A stretch of 34,868 bases of DNA, taken from NCBI GenBank assembly GCA_030652575.1, contig JAUSQI010000004.1:1-34868 (forward strand), written 5' to 3'. Below are positions 5,904 through 17,945 of this stretch, one piece after another (within the stretch, counting starts at the first letter, position 1; every line of letters starts with the position of its first letter). Origin of the DNA: Stagnimonas sp. (GTDB lineage: Bacteria; Pseudomonadota; Gammaproteobacteria; Nevskiales; Nevskiaceae). Made by a program: the position numbers and the translations under genes. The notes below the pieces were generated by a model. It did no database searches. It worked only from the letters and a program-made list of their open reading frames with translations, and was not told where the DNA came from.

Positions 5904-8787
5904 GCACGTAGGGTGCCCAGTAATAAGGGTGCGAACGGCCGTTGCCAGCTGCAGCACCGGATTTACCGGCGATGAGATCGAGTTGTGCCGCCCGCAGCGC
6001 CTCTTCTTCGCCCGAAGCCGTCAGCTTGGAATAGAAGTGGCGCATCAGTTCCACAGATGCGGAGTCAGACGTAGACCAGAGCGTTGAGATCACGGCCCTG
6101 GCATTGCGCGACAGCATGAACTGGCCCAAACCATCAACTTCTCGCCCGAACGCAGTTCGGGTATCGACTCCGGTAGAGCAGGCCGCGAGCACCACGAGCT
6201 GCTGACCATCAAATTGCAGATCGCTCTGATCCAGCTCAGTGAGGGTGACACGCCGCCCGCCGCCGAGAATGAGGAAGCTATCGGCCTCGCTGCCGGGCGC
6301 CAGTGCAAAGTGGCTGCTGATATGAATAATCGAATAGTGCTCTTTAACGGCACTGCTCAGCGCTGCCAGAGAGAAATCCGAACCGATCCAGGCGCGGCCA
6401 GAAAACAGAAACGCAGCACTAGGCCCACTGGCCAACATGCGAGCTTCTTCCACTACGGCCGGTATTGCCGGCAGTCCGTAGCCACCGGTAGGGTCGGCAA
6501 AAGCCGCAACGCGCGTCTTGGCATTGCCGGGGCCATTCTTCACCTCCGACTTGGCCGCGCTGATGCGGTTCTTAAAGGTGTATCGCTCAACCAGATAGCT
6601 TTTGCCATCGTGCAGTGCGGCAAACGGGATGTATCGAAGCACGTCGTCGGCTTCGATTTGAAGATCTGTAATGCGGTCTTGATTCAGTTCGGCTGCGATC
6701 GGCGCCAGCAACAGACGATTGAGTTGCTGGGCAGGAGCAAGGGCGGAAACGCTGGGGCTTTGCAAGGCACTGCGAAACGCTTTGACCAAAGTGCCGAGCT
6801 CAGCCCGCGAAATCGTTTCCATGATGGTGCGGCGGGTAGTGGCGGACTCGTAAAAAATCCAGGTGGCCCTATCAGTCACCAGATATTTGATTGCGGCGCA
6901 TCGCTCACCACAATTGGCGGTGGCAGCTGCTGCCTTGGTGAGCTGGGCGCGGCTTTGCTCGCGGATTGCGCGCTTTTTGAAGGCTGCATCCACTTGTGCG
7001 AACAGCGTGAGATATCTGCCACCCACGGGCTTGGCCGGGCGCGCTTCGGTAGAGGCCGCTGCAGCTTTTTTGTTGGCCGCCACGATGGCGTCATAGCGCT
7101 TGAGGAAGCTGAGTTCCGGCTCTGCGTATGCGAGTTGTGAATACTGGCCATCGGTTGCGCGCAGCGTCCAGGCGCCCAGTTCTCGGTTGTGTAGCGTTGT
7201 GAGCGCCACATCCGCCTGATCGAACATCTTGGCCTGCGCAAAAGCGATGGCAGCATCTTCGTAGTACTTACGCGCACCGATGAGATTGGGATCTGAAATA
7301 CCTCCGGCTTTCGAGAGCTGTTCGCGCTCGTTGAACGCGATCCGGCACCAGAAAGGCGCGCTGGGATTGGAGGCGGCATTCAAGGTGCGGCAGAGCTCGA
7401 AGGTGATCTCGTTGTGTTGCTCGTCATAGCCGGGGGCAAAGTCCATGTTCTCCTGCGCTTGCCAGTGCAGAGCGATGGCCTGTGAATACTTGCCCTGCAT
7501 GCGCCGCACGATCGCAGCGATGCTCTGTGCTCGGCCGGTGTAGTACGGGCTGTCCAGCTTGACGGCAAGCTGGTTGAGATCGTTCAAGTGGGTCTCTGCG
7601 AGTTTGAAGTCGTCCGCCAACGCCGCAATCTCAGCGGCATTGATGACGGCCTCAAAACGGAAGATCTCCCCCATGTCCGCATTGAGGAGCTTGATCGAAT
7701 CTTCCGCGTAGCCAAGCGCCGCCTTGTATTTGCCGAGCTTGGTTTGTATGTAGCCGAGTGCCTGTGCGGACCCCATCATCAAACCTGCCTGGCCGGTCTT
7801 GGTCGCAAGCTCGCGCACCTTCAACATGTTTTTCGTGGCCGCTTCGTAGTTGCCGGAGTGCGCCAGAATCGTGCCTTGGATGTAGTACGCCGTCGTGAAG
7901 TAGGGGTGCTTTACTGACTCGATGATGGGGATGGCATTGGCAACGACCGCGTTGGCCTCTGCGTATTGGCCGTTGCGTACCAGCTGGTTGGCGAGGCTTA
8001 CGTCGCTGAGCGCGGCTTCTACGGGATCACCGCTTTGCATGAAGAGCTCAGACGCCTTTCTGGATTTCTCGATGGCTAGCGTGAGCTTGCCTGACAGGCT
8101 GGCGAGATTGGCCTGCACGCGATTGACCTTGCCCAGGCCAGCGGTGTCGTGCAACTCGGAATAGATGCGCTCGGCCGTCTCTATGGGCGCGGTGACCTCG
8201 GGCAATTTGCCCAGAAAGACCAAGCTATTCGCCAAGGCCAAGCTGCTGTCTGCGGTCAGCTTGGCGTTTTTGGCTACGGTGGCCAAGCGGGTTGCAGTCT
8301 CGGCCTCGACAATCGAATCGGCGAACTTCGCCTGAAATACCAGAACGTTGCAGATCAGCAGATGTGCCTCTGCCTCAAGCCCAGGTAGTTTGTTGGCGGC
8401 GGCAAACGACACCACCGAGGCGGCAGCAGCACTCGCCACTGCAAAGCGCTGCGCCTTCATGGCGATCCTGCCGCCTTCCAAAAGGAGCGACATCCCTTTT
8501 TCAGAGGGCTTGATCGCGTTCTCTAACAGGCCCGCGATGAGTTTTTCGTCCTTGATCAGGTTTGGCTTTGCTTGCAATGCCGCCTTCAGGCGCGCAACGT
8601 CTGCTGGCGGGGCCGCGACGAGTGCGTTCTGGGTGGCGCTGAAGTCTGAAACGGCCTCGCCGTCAATCAGCCCTTGCACCACGGCTTGCGGAAGCGGTGA
8701 GGCCGTCTGTGCTGCGGCGACGAAGCTGGTTACTGAGCAACAAAAAATGAGTGATGCAATCCAAACAGCACGATTTTGCGATGTCAT
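5875..8787 (-). CDS. Secreted TPR-CHAT caspase-like protease
   Basis: 970 residues. Residues 1-25 form a signal peptide (ending FVAAAQ), so the protein is probably periplasmic or secreted. About 100-600 is a long helical repeat region of TPR type. The CHAT domain (caspase-fold peptidase) fills roughly 690-960, with the expected dyad: His826 in HISSHF and Cys870 in VVLAACSTG, followed by the family motif RAVISTLW and an EEALRAAQ helix. I chose ATG 8787 (AAGG about 7 bases upstream). A longer frame to 9006 would run through the promoter motif at 8818-8845 and into the sigma gene. CHAT proteases are activated through their repeat domain and cut specific partner proteins; the partner here is unknown. 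Its 3' end overlaps the membrane protein gene on the other strand. A dead fragment of a second copy lies at 1248-1369. Confidence 0.88.
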   Translation of the reverse strand: MTSQNRAVWIASLIFCCSVTSFVAAAQTASPLPQAVVQGLIDGEAVSDFSATQNALVAAPPADVARLKAALQAKPNLIKDEKLIAGLLENAIKPSEKGMSLLLEGGRIAMKAQRFAVASAAAASVVSFAAANKLPGLEAEAHLLICNVLVFQAKFADSIVEAETATRLATVAKNAKLTADSSLALANSLVFLGKLPEVTAPIETAERIYSELHDTAGLGKVNRVQANLASLSGKLTLAIEKSRKASELFMQSGDPVEAALSDVSLANQLVRNGQYAEANAVVANAIPIIESVKHPYFTTAYYIQGTILAHSGNYEAATKNMLKVRELATKTGQAGLMMGSAQALGYIQTKLGKYKAALGYAEDSIKLLNADMGEIFRFEAVINAAEIAALADDFKLAETHLNDLNQLAVKLDSPYYTGRAQSIAAIVRRMQGKYSQAIALHWQAQENMDFAPGYDEQHNEITFELCRTLNAASNPSAPFWCRIAFNEREQLSKAGGISDPNLIGARKYYEDAAIAFAQAKMFDQADVALTTLHNRELGAWTLRATDGQYSQLAYAEPELSFLKRYDAIVAANKKAAAASTEARPAKPVGGRYLTLFAQVDAAFKKRAIREQSRAQLTKAAAATANCGERCAAIKYLVTDRATWIFYESATTRRTIMETISRAELGTLVKAFRSALQSPSVSALAPAQQLNRLLLAPIAAELNQDRITDLQIEADDVLRYIPFAALHDGKSYLVERYTFKNRISAAKSEVKNGPGNAKTRVAAFADPTGGYGLPAIPAVVEEARMLASGPSAAFLFSGRAWIGSDFSLAALSSAVKEHYSIIHISSHFALAPGSEADSFLILGGGRRVTLTELDQSDLQFDGQQLVVLAACSTGVDTRTAFGREVDGLGQFMLSRNARAVISTLWSTSDSASVELMRHFYSKLTASGEEEALRAAQLDLIAGKSGAAAGNGRSHPYYWAPYVLTERRTAAP

Positions 8788-8817
8788 CGGTAGCCTTATC
8801 CCTGAAGTCGTACGACC

Positions 8818-8845
8818 ATAACGGTTGTGTTGCAAACTTGTCAGG
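8818..8845 (-). promoter_or_regulatory. ECF-type promoter motif, copy 5 (TPR-CHAT protease)
   Basis: CCTGACAAG, 11 bases, ACCGTTAT on the minus strand, ending 31 bp upstream of the CHAT ATG. The flanks are unrelated to the protease leaders, so conservation of both blocks and of the spacing here is the strongest sign that the motif is functional. Confidence 0.75.
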
Positions 8846-8908
8846 CATCGACTCAAAACAGATTTATGCGCCCCGACGCAGACAACGGGACTGACTGACG
8901 ATTCCCTC

Positions 8909-9526
8909 ATGGCTCTCGGCACCCAAAGACAAAAAACAACAAGCCTGCAACAGCTGGAGTCGAACCAACCCAATCGAAGCCAGTTGATTGAGCAGCTGTA
9001 TATCAAGCTGGCGCGACGGCTTGAGGCCTACATGGTCTCTCGCGGCCTGGCTGCTGATCGCGCCACCGACCTGGTGCAGGATGTTTTCGTGCGCGCACTC
9101 AAGAGCCTGCCTACTGCTGAAGGCTCATCACTTGAAGGCTGGCTATGGCGGGTCGCCAAGAATGTGCTGGTGGACGAGTACCGCCAAACCGGCCGGGTGC
9201 ATCTGGAAACCTTGAGCGAAGAACATGAGCTCGACGGCGAATCGTTCGACGATTGGATTTCTGGCTTGAGTGCGCCCATCGATGACATTGCACTGGAGCA
9301 GCTACGGCAATGTGTGTCGCTACGATACTGGCGATTTCGCGAGCAAAGCCCCGACCGGGCCGAAGTCGTCGAGTGGGCGATTCTCGACGAGCTGGACGGT
9401 GAGCAGGTATCGACGCTGATCGGCAGAACGGCCGGGGCGACGAGAGAGTTCCTGTCGCAGTCGAAAAAGAAGCTCAAAACGTACTTGGCACCTTGCCTGG
9501 CACTGTTGGATCGAAGAGGCCATTGA
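8909..9526 (+). CDS. ECF-like RNA polymerase sigma factor
   Basis: 205 residues. Region 2 spans about 25-100 (IEQLYIKLARRLEAYM, then ATDLVQDVFVRALKSL and GWLWRVAKNVLVDEYRQ), a typical core-binding and -10-recognition block. The C-terminal part (about 140-195) has a region-4-like helix-turn-helix (DGEQVSTLIGRTAGATREFL), but it is divergent and is preceded by an unusual RQCVSLRYWRFREQ stretch. The start is ATG 8909; the frame is open to 8825 but those residues fall in the divergent promoter region, and no strong ribosome binding site is visible. It is divergent from the CHAT gene. It is the obvious candidate to read the five-copy motif, although no copy precedes the sigma gene itself, so it may not be self-activated. 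A terminator follows at 9661. Confidence 0.85.
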   Translation: MALGTQRQKTTSLQQLESNQPNRSQLIEQLYIKLARRLEAYMVSRGLAADRATDLVQDVFVRALKSLPTAEGSSLEGWLWRVAKNVLVDEYRQTGRVHLETLSEEHELDGESFDDWISGLSAPIDDIALEQLRQCVSLRYWRFREQSPDRAEVVEWAILDELDGEQVSTLIGRTAGATREFLSQSKKKLKTYLAPCLALLDRRGH

Positions 9527-9660
9527 TGTTTTGGCGAGCGCGCTGATCACAACGTCAATGTTCTTGCCCTTGCGAGCGCTGCGATCCCTCTAAAAGCTGT
9601 GACAGAGCCGACGTTCCCCCGGTTTTGAGTAGCACTGATGTTTGGAGTCCAATTCTGAGA

Positions 9661-9680
9661 CCCGCGAAAGCGGGTTTTTT
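9661..9680 (+). terminator. Rho-independent terminator
   Basis: CCCGC, GAAA loop, GCGGG, then six T. It is a strong hairpin for the plus strand, about 135 bp after the sigma factor stop. I see nothing else coding between 9527 and 9660. Confidence 0.9.
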
Positions 9681-9693
9681 GTGCGTCAAGGTT

Positions 9694-10356
9694 TTACAGG
9701 CGGCTGAGCCTCAGGCCAGGCGATTGGCTGATGCCCAGGCTGGCCAGCGTCAATGTCAGCGCATTCAGCAGATGCCACGCCCAATGCGTGCCATAGGGCC
9801 AGCTCGCGCACAGGCGCTGATCCAGCGTACGCAGTGCCAGCGAGAGGCCGAACACGAGTGCGGCTGCAAAGAACAGGCGAGCCCGGTGGCTACGATCCTT
9901 CCAAGTCGATAACAGACCGAAAATCACCAAGCCCGCCAAGGCCGGGAAGTAGGCCACGGAGCCATTGAAGGCCTCTGGTGCAAACGGCGCCGTCAGCAAT
10001 AGGCCGAAAGCGTGGAACGCGCCCATGCTCAAAAGGGCGAGCCACCACGGGGCTGCCCAGCGGTAACGGGCATAGCAGGCGACAAACCAGTAGATGAAGA
10101 GGCCGATGAAGGCGACATCCAGCACCTCGGCCCATCGGGTGGCCACGGTGTGAAAGCTGGCGCTGCCAACGCCGATCAGTACGATCAAGACGGCCAAGGC
10201 TCGTACCAGCGCCGGCTCGCCACGCCGGGCGGCGCGGTCGAGCAGCCACAACCCTGCCAACACGAAGCCGAGATTGGAAAGCGCGTTGAGCGGTTCAGCC
10301 CAGAGTCCGGGCCCGAGTCGTTCGCAGTAAATATCCACGGAATCGGACCAGGCCAT
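9694..10356 (-). CDS. Ceramidase-family (CREST superfamily) integral membrane hydrolase
   Basis: 220 residues with about seven hydrophobic helices. The start of the protein, DIYCERLGPGLWAEPLNALSN, is typical of bacterial members of the alkaline-ceramidase family. The metal/catalytic signature of the CREST superfamily is visible as SASFH, a following LDV segment, and HWAWH near the C-terminus (zinc-type histidines). The natural substrate in bacteria lacking sphingolipids is unclear. I chose ATG 10356; a GTG at 10392 would overlap the end of queF by 25 bp. It lies directly downstream of queF, probably in one transcript. Confidence 0.78.
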   Translation of the reverse strand: MAWSDSVDIYCERLGPGLWAEPLNALSNLGFVLAGLWLLDRAARRGEPALVRALAVLIVLIGVGSASFHTVATRWAEVLDVAFIGLFIYWFVACYARYRWAAPWWLALLSMGAFHAFGLLLTAPFAPEAFNGSVAYFPALAGLVIFGLLSTWKDRSHRARLFFAAALVFGLSLALRTLDQRLCASWPYGTHWAWHLLNALTLTLASLGISQSPGLRLSRL

Positions 10357-10367
10357 GTCAGCGCCAG

Positions 10368-10793
10368 CTAGTGATTCTGATAGCCATCCCACTTCGCCGG
10401 CGGCAGGCCGGAAGGGTCGGCGAAATCGGGTTTGTAGCCGGGCTGGCGATGCTCGACGGTCACGTGCGTGTAGATGCCGCCACGCACATACCAGTCGGCA
10501 GTGAGCCGCATGAACTTCGGGTTTGTGGCACCGGCCAGGTCATCGAGAATGCGATTGGTCACGGCCTCGTGGAATGCGCCCTCGTCGCGATAGCTCCACA
10601 TGTAGAGCTTCAGCGATTTGAGTTCCACGCAGGTCTGGTCGGGGATGTATTCGAGATAGAACGTGGCGAAATCGGGTTGGCCCGTTTTGGGGCAGAGGCA
10701 GGTGAACTCTGGCATGCGCATGCGGATCACGAAGTCGCGGTGGCCGACAGGGTTGGGGAAGGTTTCAAGAGTTTTGCTGGGACGTGCGGTCAT
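10368..10793 (-). CDS. queF: NADPH-dependent 7-cyano-7-deazaguanine reductase (preQ0 reductase)
   Basis: 141 residues, the short single-domain (type I) form. It reduces the nitrile of preQ0 to preQ1, the queuosine precursor inserted into tRNA. The catalytic cysteine is Cys34 in [13 protein letters not shown], and the substrate/NADPH motif [20 protein letters not shown] is complete. The C-terminal [11 protein letters not shown] strand is also standard. It is divergent from smc, with only 84 bp between them. Confidence 0.95.
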   Translation of the reverse strand: MTARPSKTLETFPNPVGHRDFVIRMRMPEFTCLCPKTGQPDFATFYLEYIPDQTCVELKSLKLYMWSYRDEGAFHEAVTNRILDDLAGATNPKFMRLTADWYVRGGIYTHVTVEHRQPGYKPDFADPSGLPPAKWDGYQNH

Positions 10794-10877
10794 CGGGAGG
10801 CGCCTAAAAGTTGGCGTTAATTTACACTAGGCACCCCAACAGACCGCCCCTGCAGGCGGCGGAAACTACAAGAACAA

Positions 10878-13800
10878 ATGCGCCTCACCGCCATCAAGCT
10901 CGCGGGCTTCAAATCCTTTGTCGATCCGACCTCACTGCCGTTGCCCAGCAACCTCACGGGCGTGGTCGGCCCCAACGGCTGCGGCAAGTCCAACCTGATC
11001 GACGCCGTGCGTTGGGTCTTGGGCGAAACCAGCATCAAGAACCTGCGCGGCAGCGATTCCGAGGACGTGATTTTCAACGGCAGCAAGACGCGCAAGCCAG
11101 TGGGCCGGGCCTCGGTGGAGCTGGTGTTCGATAACTCCGATCAGCAGATCGTCGGGCCCTACGCGGCGTACACCGAAATCTCGGTAAAGCGCGAACTGGC
11201 TCGCGATGGCAACTCGCAGTACTACCTCAATGGTGCCAAGTGTCTGAAGCGAGACGTCACCGATTTGTTTCTCGGCACGGGTCTCGGCGGCAAGAACCAG
11301 TACGCGATCATCGAACAGGGCATGGTCAGCCGCATGGTCGAGGCCAAGCCCGACGAGCTGCGCCAGTGGCTCGAAGAAGCGGCCGGCATCAGCAAGTACA
11401 AGGAGCGCCGCCGCGAAACCGAGAGCCGAATCAAGCAGACCCGTGAGAATCTGAGTCGCCTCAACGACTTGCGGTCCGAACTTGCGACAAGACTCGAAGT
11501 GTTGGTGAAGCAATCGGCCAACGCCGAAAAGTTCAAGACTTTCAAGGCGGAAGAGCGGCAACTTCGTGCTGAAATCCTGGCGCTGCGCTTGAGTGCCATC
11601 GAAGCGCAACGGGCTGCCAAGCTGGCTGAAATCAGCGGTCAGGAAGCTGCCTTTGAGTCCGCCAAGGCCGAAGTCGCTAAAACACTCGAAGCGCGCGCGG
11701 TCGCGGAGGCTGCGCTGAAAGAAAAGCAGGAAGCCGTCAACGTCGATCAGGGGCAGTTGTACGAAGCCGAGGCGCAGCTTGCCCGCCACGAGCAGGCCCT
11801 GGCCCATGCCCGCGAGCTGCAATCTCTCAAGGCCCGCGAGCTTGAACAACTCGCTCGCCAGCAGGCCGAGCTGCAAAGCCGCGAACAACGCGAGCAGGGC
11901 CGCCTGCAAGCGCTGGAAACAGAAGTGGCCGGTCTCGATTCGCAGGTCAAAACGGCCGAAGCTGTGGAAGGAGATGCGCTGGCAGCCGTCAGTAAGGCCG
12001 AAGCGGATGTGGTGCAGGAGCAGACCCGCTGGAACGAACACCTGGCGCGCAGTGAAGCGCCTCTGACCCAGGTCGAGGCCGAGCGCGTGCGGGTGCAGCA
12101 GCTCGACCGCGCCCGCTTCATGACCGATGAGCGCCTCAAGCGCCTGGCGGCCGAGCACGGCGCGCTCAACGCCACGCCGATTCAGGCGAGCCTGCTGGAG
12201 GCCGATACCGAACTCACCACACTGCAGACCGAGCTGGCCGATGCGCAGGCCGCACTGCAGCGCGTCGATCAGCAGCTCTCGGCCTTGCGCGACTCGCGCG
12301 CTGCGCTTGAAACGCGCTTGCACGAGGACCGCCAGGCGTTGCAATCGGCCCGTGGTCGGCTGGCGTCGCTGGAGACATTGCAGCAGGCCGCACTCCGGCA
12401 GGACGACGCCGAGCTGAACCAATGGCTGCGCCAGCAGAATCTTGCCGAAGTGCCTCGCCTTGCCTCGCAATTACAGGTGGGTGGCGGCTGGGAATCCGCC
12501 GTAGAGCACGTGCTCGGTGGCCTGCTGCAGGCGCCTTTGACCGCCGCCTTTGCGCAGGCGAGCGGCTCACCCAAGGCGGGCATTGCCTTGCTCGACCCCA
12601 CCACGGGCGAGGCGCAGAGCGAGACCGATCGGCTCTCGCACTTCGTCACCGGCCCCGCAGCGGTGCTGGATGTGCTGCATGGCATTTTCATCGCCCCCGA
12701 CGCGGCGGTGGCACGCCAGCGCGCCGAGACGCTGCTTGCCGGCGAGTCGGTGATCACCCCCGAGGGCATCTGGCGCGGCCGTGGCTGGGTGCGCCACCCC
12801 AAGACCGGTGATGCCCAGTCGGGCGTGCTGGCGCGAGCGCAGCTGGTCAAGCAGCTGAAGATCACGGTCGATGAGCTGGCCGCCAAAGTGGCCGTGCAGG
12901 AGCTGGAGCTCGGCGGCGCGCGGCAGCAGCAGCAGACCCTGGAAATCGAGCGGCGTGATCACGCCACCAAGACCGAGGCGCGGCGTCAGCGTCAGGCGCA
13001 GCGCATGGCATTTCGCCAGGCTCAGGCGGTGCGACTCGAACAGGTTCTGGCGCGTGCTGCACAGCTGGCGCAAGAACTCGAGGGCTTGAATCAGCAACAG
13101 TCGCAGCAGACCAAGGAGGCCACCGAATCGCGCGAGAAACTGGCGCAGCTGGAAGCCACCGCCACCCAGCTCAAGGCCGAGCGCGCCGAGCTGCAGCAAT
13201 CGCAGGCCCGAGCACGCGATGCCGTACAACGTCTGCGCAGTGCGCTGACGCAGGCCGCACAGGCACGCAACAGCGTGCAGCTGCGGTTGGCCGGCCAGCG
13301 CAGTGCCGCCGCCGCCCTGCAGCAAACCCTGCAGGACTTGGCCACGCGCATTGAAGCAAGTGCAAGAACCAAGGCTGAGCAGGAAACCCTGGCAGGTGAA
13401 CTGGCCGCCCCGATCACCGCCAACACCAGCGAGGTGGAAACGGCGCGTACGGCGGTTGCCGCAGCGCGCGACAAGCTGCGGGCCGCACGCGAACTCAGCG
13501 GTGCCAGCGAGCAACAGCTCAGCAGTGCGCAGCAGGCCGCTCGCAGCGCCGAATTTGTGCAGGACGCCGCCCGCGACCGGCTGCAGCAATCGCGCCTGGA
13601 TGCCGAAGGCGACAAGGCACGCGAAGCGTCTCTGCTCGAACAGTTCGTCGAGACGGGCTTTGCGCTGGACGTTCTGAAAGAGGGCCTTGCCACCGAAGCC
13701 ACGGCAGAGGTCTGGGAGGAAAAACTGGCCTCCACGCTGCGCCGCATCGAGCGCCTGGGCGCGATCAACCTCGCGGCGATTCAGGAGCTGGAAGAGGGTC

Positions 13801-14389
13801 AGACCCGCTCGGCCTATCTCGAAGAGCAATACAACGATCTCGACGGCGCGCTCAACACGCTCGAAGAGGCGATGAAGAAAATCGACGCCGAAACCCGCGA
13901 CCTGTTCAAGCAGACCTTCGACACCGTCAATACCGTTTTCATGGATCGCTTCCCCAAGCTCTTCGGCGGCGGCGAGGCCTACCTCGAACTCACCGGCGAC
14001 AGCCTGCTCGATACCGGCGTGCGGGTGATGGCGCGGCCGCCCGGCAAACGCAACTCGACGATCCAGCTGCTGAGCGGTGGCGAAAAAGCCATGACGGCGG
14101 TCGCACTTCTGCTGGCCTTGTTCCAGCTCAACCCGGCGCCGTTCTGTTTGATGGACGAGGTCGATGCCCCACTCGACGACGCCAACGTCGGCCGCTTTTG
14201 CGAGATCGTCCGCGAAATGTCGCAAGGCGTTCAATTCATTATCATTACCCACAATAAAATCACGATGGAGCTCGCCAACCAGCTGCACGGCGTCACCATG
14301 CAGGAGCCCGGCGTCTCGCGCCTGGTGAGCGTGGATGTCGCGCAAGCTGTTGAATTGACGGGTACCGAATTGCCTACCGAGAACGCCGC

Positions 14390-14393
<4 letters not shown>
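10878..14393 (+). CDS. smc: Chromosome partition/condensation protein SMC
   Basis: 1171 residues, the usual SMC length. The N-terminal ATPase half has Walker A GPNGCGKSN at 31-39. Two long coiled coils rich in Gln, Glu and Ala (about 170-500 and 670-1000) flank a hinge domain at about 520-640. The C-terminal half has the ABC signature LSGGEKAM at about 1065 and Walker B CLMDEVDAPLDD at about 1090. Dimers with ScpA/ScpB organise the chromosome. The last bases overlap zipA (ATGA), so translation is coupled. Long frames on the other strand inside this gene are artefacts of its GC-rich codon use. Confidence 0.97.
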
Positions 14394-17115
<2,722 letters not shown>

Positions 17116-17289
17116 CCGCTGTCCATGCCGTTCGACGCTGCTGTCCGCGTTGATATGCATGTGAAACACGAGCAATGTGAGCGAACGATTTTGCTCTTTG
17201 CAGATGCCAAGAAAGTCTTTTATCTGCTTGACTTTTGATGACAACTCAAGATTGCACCCATCGCATTGAAGATTCCTCATTTCAATGTG

Positions 17290-17319
17290 TTGACGCTCTG
17301 CAAAGCCAGTTGCTATAAA
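17290..17319 (+). promoter_or_regulatory. Probable sigma-70 promoter for hup
   Basis: TTGACG (17290-17295), 18 bases, TATAAA (17314-17319). It would give a leader of about 105 bases before hup. It lies in the 317-bp gap 17116-17432, where I see no convincing gene. Confidence 0.65.
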
Positions 17320-17327
17320 GGTTTTCG

Positions 17328-17370
17328 CCGCTGTCGTTCGTTGCATGCCACATCGCAACGAAGACAGCGG
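17328..17370 (+). other. Long hairpin in the hup leader
   Basis: The left arm 17328-17344 (CCGCTGTCGTTCGTTGC) pairs with 17355-17370 (GCAACGAAGACAGCGG) apart from one bulged base, with a 10-base loop. No T-run follows, so it is not a standard terminator. It lies inside the predicted leader RNA and ends about 60 bases before the hup start. Confidence 0.6.
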
Positions 17371-17432
17371 TATTCATTCTAGGGACTGTCAATCGGCTAC
17401 TCGTTAGCTCTTCAAGAGGGGAACTCTTACTC

Positions 17433-17705
17433 ATGAACAAATCGGAACTCATCACCGCCATCGCCGACAAGGCAGAACTCTCAAAGGCTGATGCTGGCCG
17501 TGCACTCGACTCTTTTGTCGAAGTGCTCGCAAAGGCATTGAAGAAGAACGACAAGGTTTCTCTCGTCGGCTTTGGCACCTTTGCCGTGCGCAAGCGCGCT
17601 GCTCGTACGGGCCGCAACCCCAAGACCGGCGCACCGCTGAAAATCGCCGCCAGCAAAAATCCTACTTTTAAGGCTGGTAAGGCGTTGAAGGATGCGATAA
17701 AGTAG
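17433..17705 (+). CDS. hupB: DNA-binding protein HU
   Basis: 90 residues, the standard HU length. [22 protein letters not shown] is the dimerisation helix pair, [17 protein letters not shown] the core strand, and [12 protein letters not shown] the DNA-clasping arm with the conserved Pro. It bends DNA and shapes the nucleoid. A good ribosome binding site (GAGGGGAA) lies about 8 bases before the ATG. HU-beta type is inferred from position before the tRNA genes and ppiD, as in related gammaproteobacteria. Confidence 0.95.
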   Translation: MNKSELITAIADKAELSKADAGRALDSFVEVLAKALKKNDKVSLVGFGTFAVRKRAARTGRNPKTGAPLKIAASKNPTFKAGKALKDAIK

Positions 17706-17745
17706 TCGACTCGCTGGGACGCTCTTCGGTTAAGCGCCCGTCGAC
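17705..17745 (+). other. Hairpin between hup and tRNA-Val
   Basis: GTCGAC (17705-17710) pairs with GTCGAC (17740-17745), enclosing GGGaCGCT and AGCGCCC arms. No T-run follows; it may be a 3' end stabiliser or a processing site. Confidence 0.4.
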
Positions 17746-17760
17746 CACAAGTCGTGTAGC

Positions 17761-17836
17761 GGGTGCTTAGCTCAGCTGGTAGAGCGTCGCCCTTACAAGG
17801 CGCAGGTCGGCGGTTCGAACCCGTCAGCACCCACCA
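17761..17836 (+). tRNA. tRNA-Val (anticodon TAC)
   Basis: 76 bases including an encoded CCA. The acceptor stem GGGTGCT pairs with AGCACCC; the anticodon loop is CTTACAA; the T arm is GGCGGTTCGAACCCGTC. All arms fold normally. Confidence 0.97.
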
Positions 17837-17860
17837 AGATTGTTTAGTTGCAAACCGCGT

Positions 17861-17937
17861 GGAGCGGTAGTTCAGTTGGTTAGAATAACGGCCTGTCACG
17901 CCGTGGGTCGCGGGTTCGAGTCCCGTCCGCTCCGCCA
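17861..17937 (+). tRNA. tRNA-Asp (anticodon GTC)
   Basis: 77 bases including an encoded CCA. The acceptor stem GGAGCGG pairs with CCGCTCC; the anticodon loop is CTGTCAC; the T arm contains GGTTCGAGTCC. It follows tRNA-Val after 24 bases, probably in one transcript. Confidence 0.97.
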
Positions 17938-17945
17938 TTACATCG

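Noticed and set aside
5875-8787. TPR-CHAT as part of a type III-E CRISPR (Craspase) system
   Set aside because: No CRISPR repeats or Cas7-11-like gene in the window, and the protein carries a secretion signal.
8788-9006. Longer N-terminus for the CHAT protein
   Set aside because: It would run through the promoter motif and overlap the sigma gene, and would bury the signal peptide.
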